Assembly: GCA_930971385.1 (NCBI GenBank)
Contig: CAKNGB010000005.1
Location: 24,228 to 88,227 of the forward strand
Source: an uncultured Clostridia bacterium
GTDB lineage: Bacteria > Bacillota > Clostridia > Christensenellales > UBA1242
Direction: 5' to 3'
Length of the DNA stretch: 64,000 nt
Shown: positions 1 through 8,840 of the stretch, in pieces
Position numbering within the stretch: position 1 is the stretch's first letter
How the letters are laid out: every line of letters begins with the position of its first letter
Notes under the pieces: model-generated
The model's database searches: none
Told to the model about the DNA's origin: nothing
Seen by the model: only the letters and a program-made list of their open reading frames with translations
Position numbers and translations under genes: made by a program

Positions 1-410
1 GCCTGGTGAAATTCTATGAAGCACATGACGAAAATCCTCCTATGGAAAGCGTGAGGTACCGCGATATGCTAAAGCGAGTTGGCATCACGATTTTTGATAT
101 TAAAAGCGAGTTCAAAATTTTGGAAGAATATGATTATAACCTCCTTGAAAAAATGAATATTCAAATTAAATATGAGGGCTACATCAAACAGCAGGAAGAG
201 GACATTGAAAAAGCGCTGGCGAATGAAAAAGTGAAAATTCCAGACGATTTCGATTACGACAGTGTGAAAGGTATTCGCATGGAGGCCATTGAAAAATTGA
301 AGGAAATTAAACCGCTCAACCTTGGGCAAGCGTCGCGTATTTCTGGCGTGTCGCCTGCGGATATCTCCGTCCTCTCAATTTTGGTTAAAAGGAATAAGCA
401 TGGAAATTAA
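1..410 (+). CDS. mnmG: tRNA uridine-5-carboxymethylaminomethyl(34) synthesis enzyme MnmG (GidA), C-terminal part only; truncated by window start
   Basis: Frame open from the window edge; C-terminal sequence [51 protein letters not shown] is characteristic of MnmG; followed by rsmG with an 11-nt overlap. Confidence 0.93.
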   Translation, partial: LVKFYEAHDENPPMESVRYRDMLKRVGITIFDIKSEFKILEEYDYNLLEKMNIQIKYEGYIKQQEEDIEKALANEKVKIPDDFDYDSVKGIRMEAIEKLKEIKPLNLGQASRISGVSPADISVLSILVKRNKHGN

Positions 411-1092
411 AGAAATTTTCAAAAAGTATGGAATCGAGTTAAACGAAAATCAAATCTGGCAATTTGAGGAATATCACAAATTTCTTGTTTCGGAAAACGA
501 GAAATATAACCTCACTGCAATCACAGAAAAAGAGGAGGTCTATTTTAAGCATTTTTTAGACTCCGCACTCGGCGAAAAGTTTATTGATAAAAACGCCTTG
601 GTGATTGACATTGGCTCGGGTGCAGGTTTTCCAGCAATACCACTTAAAATTGTTAGACCTGACCTAAAATTTGTTTTGGTTGACAGTTTAAATAAAAGAG
701 TTAACTTTTTGAATATGCTAATTGAAAAATTAAAGCTTAAGGATGTTGTTGCTGTTCATGCGCGAGCAGAGGATTATATAAAAGATAAAAGAGAAAGTTT
801 TGATTATGCCATCGCCCGTGCAGTTGCGCCTTTAAACACGCTTTTGGAATATCTATCCCCATATGTTAAAGTCGGTGGAAAATGTTTAATTTATAAAGCG
901 CAAAAATTAGAGGAAGAAATTCAACAATCAAAAAATGCGCTTTCCATATTAAATCTGAAAATAGAAAAAGTGGAAAGCTTTAAAATTGAAGAAATCGATG
1001 CCGAAAGGAAAATTTTATTAGTGGAAAAAATTTCTAAAACTCCACCTAAATATCCTCGCGGAAAAAATTTGCCAAAATTAAAACCGCTATAA
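400..1092 (+). CDS. rsmG: 16S rRNA (guanine(527)-N7)-methyltransferase RsmG (GidB); start refined to ATG at 400
   Basis: [18 protein letters not shown]..., [38 protein letters not shown] motifs; mnmG-rsmG-parA-parB order. Confidence 0.93.
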   Translation: MEIKEIFKKYGIELNENQIWQFEEYHKFLVSENEKYNLTAITEKEEVYFKHFLDSALGEKFIDKNALVIDIGSGAGFPAIPLKIVRPDLKFVLVDSLNKRVNFLNMLIEKLKLKDVVAVHARAEDYIKDKRESFDYAIARAVAPLNTLLEYLSPYVKVGGKCLIYKAQKLEEEIQQSKNALSILNLKIEKVESFKIEEIDAERKILLVEKISKTPPKYPRGKNLPKLKPL

Positions 1093-1220
1093 AAATAAAT
1101 TGAAAAATTATAATAAAATCGCGAAAATTATCGAATTTATTGCAATTAATTTATGAATTTGTATGTTTTTTCTTTATTTTTTTGAAAATTTCATGTATAA
1201 TTAGATAAAAGGAAGATACT

Positions 1221-2021
1221 ATGGGAAAAATTATTGCTTTTGCTAACCAAAAAGGCGGAGTTGGAAAAACCACAACTTGCGTCAATGTTGCCGCATATAT
1301 GGCAATGATGGGAAAGAAAATTTTGATTGTTGACCTTGACCCTCAAGGAAATGCCACAAGCGGAGTAGGTATCAAAAAATCAAAAGGCTTAAAAACCATC
1401 TATGATCTTATCGACGGCGAAAGTTCTTTCGACGAGGCAATTCAACCAACGATTGTGGAAAATCTTTTTATCATTCCATCCACTGTTGATTTGGCTGGTG
1501 CTGAGGTAGAATTGATTCAAATACCTCAACGCGAAAAAGTGGTAAAAAAACTTCTTGATGAAATCAAGGATAGTTATGATTTCATTTTGATAGACTGCCC
1601 TCCATCGCTTGGACTTATCACTGTCAACGCATTAACTGCATCCGACAGTGTGATTATTCCTATGCAATGCGAATTTTATGCAATGGAAGGTATCACACAG
1701 CTCATGAACACCATAAGGCTTATCAAATATCATCTCAACCCAAACATCGACATTGAAGGTGTTGTTATGACTATGAAGGAAAAAAGGTTCAATTTAACCA
1801 ATCAGGTAAGCAATGAAATCATCAAAGTGTTTAATAAAAAAGTGTATGTGACAACCATTCCAAGAAATGTCAGATTGGCAGAAGCGCCAAGCCATGGGCT
1901 TCCAGTTGCGCTATATGATTCCAACTCAAAAGGCGCAGAAGCATATTTAAGTTTGGCGGAAGAAATTTTAAAGCGTAGTGGAACGCCATATAAGAAGATA
2001 AGTAAGAAGAGGAAATTTTAA
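1221..2021 (+). CDS. parA: chromosome partitioning ATPase ParA/Soj
   Basis: Deviant Walker A KGGVGKTTT, LIVDLDPQGNATSG, DFILIDCPPSLGLIT; adjacent to parB. Confidence 0.96.
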   Translation: MGKIIAFANQKGGVGKTTTCVNVAAYMAMMGKKILIVDLDPQGNATSGVGIKKSKGLKTIYDLIDGESSFDEAIQPTIVENLFIIPSTVDLAGAEVELIQIPQREKVVKKLLDEIKDSYDFILIDCPPSLGLITVNALTASDSVIIPMQCEFYAMEGITQLMNTIRLIKYHLNPNIDIEGVVMTMKEKRFNLTNQVSNEIIKVFNKKVYVTTIPRNVRLAEAPSHGLPVALYDSNSKGAEAYLSLAEEILKRSGTPYKKISKKRKF

Positions 2022-2035
2022 TTCGGAGGGAGGAT

Positions 2036-2998
2036 ATGATTAACAATAATAAGAGAGGTTTGGGAAGAGGTTTAGACGCATTATTTGGTGTGTTTAACGA
2101 GGATGATAGTTATAAAAACATAACCAAATCAGAAACACTAAAAAAGCCAGTTGTGAATGGTGTAAGTGAAATTGAAATCGATAAAATTAAGCCAAATCCA
2201 AACCAGCCAAGAAAGAACTTTGATATAGATGCTTTAAACGAACTTGCATCTTCAATTAAAACTCATGGCATTGTGCAACCTATCGTTGTTAACGACCTTG
2301 GCGATGGAACATACATGATTATTGCTGGAGAAAGAAGATGGCGTGCTGCAAATATATGTGGGCTTAAAACTGTTCCTGCTGTTGTTCGCAACTACACTGA
2401 AAAGCAAGTTAAAGAAATAAGTATCATCGAGAACTTGCAAAGAGAGGATTTAAACCCTATTGAAGCTGCAAAGGCAATCAAGGAACTTATGGATGAGTAT
2501 GGTTTGACTCAGGAAACGGTTTCTGAAAGAATAGGTAAAAGCAGGTCAAGTATTGCCAACACTCTTCGTCTTTTAAGTTTGTATCCTGATGTAATGAAAT
2601 TGGTGGAAGACGGCAAGTTGTCAGCAGGCCATGCAAGATGTTTGGTTGTTGTGGAAGATAAAAATGCACAAATTAAACTTGCACAAGCAGTAATCAGCAA
2701 AAACCTTAGTGTGAGAGATCTTGAAAAAGCGGTCAAAAATATTGGTAATCCTCCTCCAAAGAAAATAATTGTTCCTGAACAATCGTTAGAACTTAAAGAA
2801 CTAATAACTCAAATGCAAAAGACTTTCGCAACCAAGGTTTCAGCGATAGGAAATGATCATAAAGGAAGAATATATATAGATTACTACACAAGAGATGATC
2901 TAGACAGAATTGCAGAATTGCTCGAACTATTAAACAAAAAGGAAATGACACTGCAAGATTTACAAAACTATAATCGTAGAAGAAGTGAGAATAAATAA
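2036..2998 (+). CDS. parB: chromosome partitioning CTPase/DNA-binding protein ParB/Spo0J
   Basis: RGLGRGLDALFG, IKPNPNQPRKNFD, IAGERRWRAA, ENLQREDLNPIEAA, HTH RIGKSRSSIANTLRLL; RBS ggagggagg at about 2025. Confidence 0.96.
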   Translation: MINNNKRGLGRGLDALFGVFNEDDSYKNITKSETLKKPVVNGVSEIEIDKIKPNPNQPRKNFDIDALNELASSIKTHGIVQPIVVNDLGDGTYMIIAGERRWRAANICGLKTVPAVVRNYTEKQVKEISIIENLQREDLNPIEAAKAIKELMDEYGLTQETVSERIGKSRSSIANTLRLLSLYPDVMKLVEDGKLSAGHARCLVVVEDKNAQIKLAQAVISKNLSVRDLEKAVKNIGNPPPKKIIVPEQSLELKELITQMQKTFATKVSAIGNDHKGRIYIDYYTRDDLDRIAELLELLNKKEMTLQDLQNYNRRRSENK

Positions 2999-3011
2999 TC
3001 TCACTTTTTTT
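2983..3011 (+). terminator. intrinsic terminator after parB
   Basis: AAGTGAGA (2983-2990) / TCTCACTT (2999-3006) followed by a T run; overlaps the parB stop region. Confidence 0.75.
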
Positions 3012-3141
3012 AATATGTTAAAATGCTATATTAATCAGAATATTTAATTCTAATACAAATAGTTGTAAGAAAAAGCAACGGCTTTATTTTAAATTTAAAA
3101 ATCTAGGGTTATGAGTGCGGAAAATACAGCATTATAGTTAT

Positions 3142-3157
3142 TGTTTCACGTGAAACA
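3142..3157. promoter_or_regulatory. parS site 1
   Basis: Exact TGTTTCACGTGAAACA palindrome. Confidence 0.96.
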
Positions 3158-3313
3158 TTGGGACGATTGATAATTAACATAAACAAGGTAAATAAAATAA
3201 TTAATTAAGGACTACCCACATACTGCAAAGCAAGGCTAAGATATCAACCCCAGACATTGTTACAAATTATCATGCAGAAGTACATTTCAATAATGACAGC
3301 AGAAATATTAAAA

Positions 3314-3329
3314 TGTTTCACGTGAAACA
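3314..3329. promoter_or_regulatory. parS site 2
   Basis: Exact TGTTTCACGTGAAACA palindrome. Confidence 0.96.
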
Positions 3330-3433
3330 ACGCTTAAATAGCCCAAAATAAGTTAGATTGATATTACTTTGATTTGAAAATAAAAAACAAATACAAATAG
3401 CATATGTAAAACCATTATATGTTCTATATAAAA

Positions 3434-3449
3434 TGTTTCACGTGAAACA
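3434..3449. promoter_or_regulatory. parS site 3 (core of a 32-bp perfect palindrome, 3426-3457)
   Basis: Exact TGTTTCACGTGAAACA within atataaaaTGTTTCACGTGAAACAttttatat. Confidence 0.96.
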
Positions 3450-3558
3450 TTTTATATTGTCGGGTGAAGATGTTTTATTGTGTGTAAAGTATATATTTTG
3501 AATTGGTTATCTTTAAACGTTTTAATAATTAGTTTTATATTGAACAATCAACTTAAAT

Positions 3559-3574
3559 TGTTTCACGTGAAACA
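3559..3574. promoter_or_regulatory. parS site 4
   Basis: Exact TGTTTCACGTGAAACA palindrome; dyad extends to 22 bp. Confidence 0.96.
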
Positions 3575-3735
3575 ATTAATAAGATATAGAAATAAACTAA
3601 ACAATAGTTATTTAGTTGTGTGTGAAGTATATTTACTTAAAAGCAAAAAATGATTATAATATATTTGTGTACTCGACATCTTGTGTATTATATGAAATGT
3701 GTAGTAATAAGCATTAGATATATACTTATTTAAAA

Positions 3736-3751
3736 TGTTTCACGTGAAACA
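3736..3751. promoter_or_regulatory. parS site 5
   Basis: Exact TGTTTCACGTGAAACA palindrome. Confidence 0.96.
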
Positions 3752-3929
3752 TTGAGTAATTAGGCATTGTGATTACAAATTTGCTTATTAAATAAAATAT
3801 ACAAATCAAATAGACTGATTGTAAATCGTTATAAAGAATAGTATAGGATAACTGTAAATATAATTAATCAATTGCAAATTAATCTTTAAAGGGCTTTGTT
3901 ACTTTTATATTATAATATTAAAAAGGAAT

Positions 3930-3945
3930 TGTTTCACGTGAAACA
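3930..3945. promoter_or_regulatory. parS site 6
   Basis: Exact TGTTTCACGTGAAACA palindrome. Confidence 0.96.
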
Positions 3946-4054
3946 ATCTATATTTGGTTCAAATTAATTAAATTACTATAATATAAGACTAAAAATGGCT
4001 TATATAATCTATTTGTTCGACCTATAATTTTAAAAAATTAATGTTTAATTTCCT

Positions 4055-4084
4055 TTGACAAAGGATAGATAAAAATGGTAAAAT
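4055..4084 (+). promoter_or_regulatory. sigma-A-type promoter for rubrerythrin
   Basis: TTGACA (4055-4060), 18-nt spacer, TAAAAT (4079-4084); RBS cggagg at 4095. Confidence 0.6.
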
Positions 4085-4107
4085 ATAAGTGTATCGGAGG
4101 TATAAAT

Positions 4108-4650
4108 ATGAAAGAATTAAAAGGTTCAAAAACCGAAAAAAACTTAATGGAAGCATTTGCTGGAGAAAGCCAAGCAAGAAACAAATACACCTTCTATGCT
4201 TCAAAGGCTAAAAAGGAAGGCTATGAGCAAATTGCTGCAATCTTCACAGAAACTGCAGATAATGAAAAAGAACACGCTAAAATGTGGTTCAAAGAACTTC
4301 ATGGTGGAGAAGTGCCATCAACAATGGAAAATCTTATTGATGCTGCCGCTGGTGAGCGTGGCGAATGGACTGAGATGTATAAGAGAATGGCAGAAGAGGC
4401 TCGCGAAGAAGGTTTTATTTCAATTGCTATGAAATTTGAAGGCGTTGCTGCAATTGAAAAGCGTCATGAAGAAAGATATAATAAACTTCTTGAGATTGTT
4501 AAGAAAAAGACAGTGTTTAAGAAGACCTCTAAAAAGATTTGGGTTTGCAGGAATTGTGGCCATGTTCATGTTGGAAATGAAGCTCCAAAGGTTTGCCCAG
4601 TTTGCAATCACCCACAAGCGTACTTTGAGATTTTGACAGAAGAATTTTAA
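4108..4650 (+). CDS. rubrerythrin (start refined to ATG 4108)
   Basis: EAFAGESQARNKYTFYA, ETADNEKEHAKMW, E..HEERY ferritin-like ligands plus C-terminal rubredoxin-like WVCRNCGHVHVG..AP..CPVCNHPQAYFE. Confidence 0.95.
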   Translation: MKELKGSKTEKNLMEAFAGESQARNKYTFYASKAKKEGYEQIAAIFTETADNEKEHAKMWFKELHGGEVPSTMENLIDAAAGERGEWTEMYKRMAEEAREEGFISIAMKFEGVAAIEKRHEERYNKLLEIVKKKTVFKKTSKKIWVCRNCGHVHVGNEAPKVCPVCNHPQAYFEILTEEF

Positions 4651-4862
4651 AATTATAAATGCAACATAAAAATGCATATATAGTTATGATTTTATAATTA
4701 TATGCACAGTGTTTATGTTTATTTGAGTTGTCAGGACTAAATATAATAGTTATGTTTTAATAACTAAATCATAATATTAAATTTGAATAATTTAACCGAT
4801 ATTGCAAGGTTTTAATCAGCAAGTTAAATTAAATTTTAAATTTAAAAATTATGGATATAATC

Positions 4863-4891
4863 TTGACATAGATTTAAAATGATGTTATAAT
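4863..4891 (+). promoter_or_regulatory. consensus promoter for tRNA-Ser
   Basis: Exact TTGACA (4863-4868), 17-nt spacer, TATAAT (4886-4891). Confidence 0.8.
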
Positions 4892-4920
4892 AGAAACACA
4901 GTTTGACTGTGTTTCTTTAT

Positions 4921-5011
4921 GGAGAGATACTCAAGAGGTCGAAGAGGCTCCCCTGCTAAGGGAGTAGTGTTGTAAAAGGCAGCGAGGGTTCGAATCCCTC
5001 TCTCTCCGCCA
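4921..5011 (+). tRNA. tRNA-Ser (anticodon GCU, 4955-4957), long variable arm, encoded CCA
   Basis: Acceptor GGAGAGA/TCTCTCC, anticodon stem CTCCC/GGGAG with loop containing GCT, T-arm GAGGGTTCGAATCCCTC, terminal GCCA. Confidence 0.95.
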
Positions 5012-5017
5012 TTATGT

Positions 5018-5052
5018 ACCCAACTGAACACCCTAGTTTAGTTGGGTGTTTT
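5018..5052 (+). terminator. intrinsic terminator after tRNA-Ser
   Basis: ACCCAACT (5018-5025) / AGTTGGGT (5040-5047), then gtttt; alternative pairing AACACCC/GGGTGTT. Confidence 0.7.
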
Positions 5053-5133
5053 GTATTATAAGTTAGCATAATCAATTATTATACATATATTTAAGCCATT
5101 CTACACTAATTTTTCAAGGTTTTAGGAGGATTT

Positions 5134-5664
5134 ATGATAGAAACAAACAGATTGATAATAAGACCATTTAAGCAATCAGATGCTGGAAAAATTTATGAAG
5201 CATGTAATGACGTTGAAATAACAAAAACCACATTAGGGATCCCTTTTCCATACACCTTAGAAGATGCAAAAAATTTTATAGAATATACCAATGATGCTAT
5301 GAGTGATCAAAAGTCATATGAATTAGCAATAACATTAAAAGAAAATGCTGATAAAGTAGTTGGTTGCATATCTTTAATGGGTATTAAAAGACCTTCTAAT
5401 AAAGCAGAGTTGGCATATTGGGTTGCAAAAAAATACTGGAATCACGGAATTGCAACGGAAGCTGCAAGAGCTATTATAGAATATGGTTTTAATACATTGA
5501 ATTTAAATAGTATATTTGCAAGATTTTTAGATAATAATCCTGCAAGTGGCAAAGTAATGCAAAAAATAGGAATGAAATATGTTGGCAAGATGAGAGAACA
5601 TGAGTATAAATCGGGTCAATATTATGATGTGTTTTATTACGAAATATTAAAATCAGATTTATAA
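5134..5664 (+). CDS. GNAT family N-acetyltransferase, RimJ/RimL type
   Basis: IETNRLIIRPFKQSDA, ELAYWVAKKYWNHGIATEAARAIIEYGF, NPASGKVMQKIGMKYVG; RBS aggagg. Confidence 0.9.
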   Translation: MIETNRLIIRPFKQSDAGKIYEACNDVEITKTTLGIPFPYTLEDAKNFIEYTNDAMSDQKSYELAITLKENADKVVGCISLMGIKRPSNKAELAYWVAKKYWNHGIATEAARAIIEYGFNTLNLNSIFARFLDNNPASGKVMQKIGMKYVGKMREHEYKSGQYYDVFYYEILKSDL

Positions 5665-5843
5665 TATCTTATACTAAAACATTTTTTAAATTCATCAATC
5701 TCTATCTTTGGTCATTCAACACCTTCTTTGAAATTATATCAATCACAATCACATTGTTTAAATTTTGTTCATCCATAATTATTCTCCTCATCACAATTAG
5801 AGAGACAATGAGTTAAAAAAAAGAAATACAAAAATTACACTTT

Positions 5844-6245
5844 ATGCGCACTGCACAAGAAATATGGGAGAGTAAAAAAGCAAGCGGTTGCACTGATTAC
5901 GCAATTTTGTACGCAACTTTTGCCAGAACACTTGGCGTGCCTACAACCCTTTTGCACACCGCAGAATATGACTGGTTGCAAAAACTGAAAAATGGCGAAG
6001 ATAGCACAATGCATTTTGGACATAGTTTTTGTGAATGCTATTTTGGTGACAAATGGGTTTTAGTGGATCCAACTTGCAAACATATAGAAAGAAACTACAA
6101 TCCTAAAAAATTAGAATTGTCGTATAAAGTGGGTGGAAAAAGCGTTTTTATCCCTTACTTTCGAGGACTTGATTTAGGGGAAAAACAAAATGTTGAAACT
6201 CATAATAAAAAAATGGACGAGTTGTGTAATACATTAGAAATATAA
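5844..6245 (+). CDS. transglutaminase-like domain protein, possibly N-terminally truncated
   Basis: Candidate Cys-His-Asp triad in SGCTDYAILYATFARTLGVPT, FGHSFCECYF, WVLVDPTC; starts very close to the catalytic Cys. Confidence 0.65.
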   Translation: MRTAQEIWESKKASGCTDYAILYATFARTLGVPTTLLHTAEYDWLQKLKNGEDSTMHFGHSFCECYFGDKWVLVDPTCKHIERNYNPKKLELSYKVGGKSVFIPYFRGLDLGEKQNVETHNKKMDELCNTLEI

Positions 6246-6289
6246 ATTGGTTGTACGCTTCGACAATTTAACGCTCCGCCAGAATTTGG

Positions 6290-6315
6290 AGGATAGGCAA
6301 AACCTATCCTTTTTT
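6290..6315 (+). terminator. intrinsic terminator
   Basis: AGGATAGG-caaaa-CCTATCCT-TTTTT. Confidence 0.85.
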
Positions 6316-6344
6316 ATTATTTTTGAGATGTTTGTGTATAGAAC

Positions 6345-7160
6345 TTGAAAATATTATCTAAATTTGATATAATGTTTGTTATGATTGAGATTACATGGTA
6401 TGGGACGGCAACAATACTTATGAATATAGACGGTGAAAAGTTGCTTTTTGACCCGTTTTTTAGGATGAATAAGAAGTTGGAACAGCCACAAATCAAGGAG
6501 TTTTGTGATGTGGACTATATTTTTAATACTCACTCTCATTTTGACCATTTGTGCGATGTGCCAAAGATATTAAATAAGAGTAAAGCAAAGTTATATGGCT
6601 CGAAAACCGCCTATTTACGCCTAAAAAAGCGGGGTGTGGATGTGGCTAAGAAAGTGGTGATACTCCATAATTATGAGACTAGGAATCTAAAAAATGCATC
6701 GCTAAAAGTTTATCCAAGCCGTCATGTTAAAAATGATTTGGGAATAGTTTTGCTCACTGCAATGAAAATAATATTTATCTTCCAAATACACAAGGCTTAT
6801 AAATTGCTGGAGATGCATCATAAATACCTTATGGGTGGCGAAATTATGGCGTTTGAGATTAAAGCGGAGAATAAAAATATTTTAATTTTTGGCTCTGCTG
6901 GAATTGATAAAAATGCAAAAATGCCAGAAAATGTGGATGTGCTTATTTGGCCGTTTCAGGGAAGAATAAACATGAGTAAATATTCGCTTCCAATCATTGA
7001 AAGAATAAGACCAAAAATGATTATATTGGATCATTTTGACGATGCATTTCCGCCAGTCACTAGAAAAGTTAATACGGATAAATTTGTTAAACTTTTAAAT
7101 AAGAAACATCCTGAGATTAAAATCATAGTTCCAAAATATAAAGAAAAAATCATAATTTAA
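6345..7160 (+). CDS. MBL-fold (UlaG/YtnP-like) metal-dependent hydrolase; true start may be 6372 or 6381
   Basis: ITWYGTATILMNIDGEKLLFDPFF, NTHSHFDHLCD, MGGEIMAFEI, LDHFDDAFPP. Confidence 0.8.
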   Translation: MKILSKFDIMFVMIEITWYGTATILMNIDGEKLLFDPFFRMNKKLEQPQIKEFCDVDYIFNTHSHFDHLCDVPKILNKSKAKLYGSKTAYLRLKKRGVDVAKKVVILHNYETRNLKNASLKVYPSRHVKNDLGIVLLTAMKIIFIFQIHKAYKLLEMHHKYLMGGEIMAFEIKAENKNILIFGSAGIDKNAKMPENVDVLIWPFQGRINMSKYSLPIIERIRPKMIILDHFDDAFPPVTRKVNTDKFVKLLNKKHPEIKIIVPKYKEKIII

Positions 7161-7186
7161 AATCAATTAATTATGATTTTTATTTT
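7146..7186 (+). terminator. intrinsic terminator overlapping the MBL stop codon
   Basis: AAAATCATAATT (7146-7157) / AATTATGATTTT (7169-7180), then T-rich tract. Confidence 0.7.
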
Positions 7187-7427
7187 TTACAATTATAATT
7201 TAAAAGTTAAAATAAAAATGATAAAAAAAATATTTTAAAATTGATTTTATTTTGATTTTATTAAATATTTTTCTGCGATAAATTTTAAATCAAAACCTAA
7301 TTTTTATTAGTTATAATTTAATTAAAAATAAAAAAATACAAATAAAATGCGAAAAATAAGCAGAAAAGCAATTAAAAAATATTATTTTTTATTTTTTTAA
7401 TAATTTTTAATTAATTTTTTTAGGTTT

Positions 7428-8183
7428 TTATAAGCATAAATCTAGCACCATCATAATGACAAAACCAAACATGAATGCCCATGTGCCAACTGTGATTTTT
7501 TCATTAATGTGAAGTTCTGGGAGAAGTTCCTCGACAACCACATAAATCATAGCCCCAGCGGAAAAGGAAAGAAGCCAAGGCATAAGAAAAATTAACTTAC
7601 TTGCCAAGAAAAAGCCGACAATGGCAAATATGGGTTCAACAACTCCACTTAGCGCGCCAAACAAAAATGCTTTGTGTTTGTTTTGCAGTGTTTTATTCAT
7701 GGGAAGGGCGACGGCTAAACCTTCTGGAAAGTTTTGGAGGGCGATTCCAAGTGCTATTAAAAAAGCCCCAAAATAATCGCCAGTTAACGCATAAGCGGAG
7801 CCGAAAGCGAATCCAACAGACAGCCCTTCAGGAATATTATGCACGGTGACAGCGGTAAAAAGTTTGAAGGCCTTATTCTTATTCTTTAAATTTGAAAAGT
7901 GGCCTGTTAATTTGTCTAGTAGCACCATAAAAATTCCGCCTAAAAGAAAGCCGATTGCAACAGGAAGGATAAAAATATTATTATATTCTTGCTCTGCGTA
8001 TTCTATTGATGGCAAGAGGAGTGACCAAATTGATGCGGAAAGCATTATGCTAGACGCAAAACCAATGGTAACCATATTGACAAAATTGGATGGTTTTTTA
8101 AGAAAATAAACGCACAAAGCGCCAAGCAAGGTCATAATAAATATTATCGAAAAGCCAAAAATTATAAATAAAGTTCCGCTCAT
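7428..8183 (-). CDS. ZIP family metal transporter
   Basis: Multi-TM protein with HNIPEGLSVGFAFG and QNFPEGLAVALPM, E.....E metal-site motifs of ZIP/ZupT transporters. Confidence 0.92.
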   Translation of the reverse strand: MSGTLFIIFGFSIIFIMTLLGALCVYFLKKPSNFVNMVTIGFASSIMLSASIWSLLLPSIEYAEQEYNNIFILPVAIGFLLGGIFMVLLDKLTGHFSNLKNKNKAFKLFTAVTVHNIPEGLSVGFAFGSAYALTGDYFGAFLIALGIALQNFPEGLAVALPMNKTLQNKHKAFLFGALSGVVEPIFAIVGFFLASKLIFLMPWLLSFSAGAMIYVVVEELLPELHINEKITVGTWAFMFGFVIMMVLDLCL

Positions 8184-8625
8184 AGTTCCTCTTTTGTGTG
8201 AAATGAATACAATATCAGTTTATGACGGATAAGTTTTTTTGATATAACTTTCGTTTTCTTGTTGACTAACCCGATTGAAAGCGCGTGGCGCAAAATTAAC
8301 TTTTTAACACTGTTTTTTCAAAAATTACATAAAAATTGCGAAAAAATCAAGAAAAATCGCATAAAAATTGCGTTTTTTGCTTAAATTAACAAAAATAAAC
8401 TCAAAATTAATTATTTTTAAATGGGATTTATAAAAAATATAAAAAATTGATTTAAAAAATGCAAAAAAAGCTTTAAAAAGTGATTTTTTAAAATTTTTAT
8501 ATCTTTTCTTCAAATCTTTTTTCGTGCGTAAATAACGGACTTTTGGGGGTTTTCAAATATTTTTTATTTTGTAAATTAATTTTAAAATATAAATAAAAAA
8601 TTTTTATTATTTTATCGCGATTAAT

Positions 8626-8655
8626 TTGACTTTGTTTGCACATATATATTATAAT
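8626..8655 (+). promoter_or_regulatory. predicted promoter of the giant gene
   Basis: TTGACT (8626-8631), 18-nt spacer, TATAAT (8650-8655); implies a 5' UTR of about 180 nt. Confidence 0.6.
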
Positions 8656-8671
8656 TAAATCGTAAGAAAAA

Positions 8672-8780
8672 GGCGACGCGATTTTTAATAATTTAAAAAG
8701 CGAAGCCATTCTTCACAAAAGAAAACTTGAATAGAAAAAAGGTCTCTCGGCTGGTGAGTTGTGCTTTTGAGAGTTTTTTC
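8672..8780 (+). promoter_or_regulatory. structured 5' leader of the giant gene (two hairpins)
   Basis: Hairpin 1: GGC-ga-CGC..TTTTT / AAAAA-GCG-aa-GCC (8672-8707). Hairpin 2: GAAAAAA..CTCTC / GAGAG-TTTTTT-C (8734-8780), ending in a T run. Confidence 0.5.
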
Positions 8781-8840
8781 TATAAGTAGAGTTTTCTGAA
8801 TTAAAATTACAAATGAATATATAATTTTAAGGAGTTTGTC

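Noticed and set aside
3142-3945. CRISPR array from six regularly repeated sequences
   Set aside because: Repeats are 16-bp perfect palindromes matching parS exactly, spacing 120-194 bp is too long and irregular for CRISPR, and there are no cas genes
3000-4070. parS block as oriC itself
   Set aside because: No DnaA-box (TTATCCACA-like) cluster or dnaA/dnaN seen; parS near parAB supports proximity to the origin, not the origin proper
6345-7160. Frameshift in the MBL-fold gene around 6760-6810
   Set aside because: Sequence there is locally odd, but the frame stays open and resumes MBL motifs (MGGEIMAFEI), so a frameshift is not supported
8300-8620. Small minus-strand ORFs and repeated aaaaattgcg motifs upstream of the giant gene
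   Set aside because: Low-complexity A/T-rich sequence with Phe/Lys/Ile-rich translations and no RBS; not supported as genes or as a defined repeat
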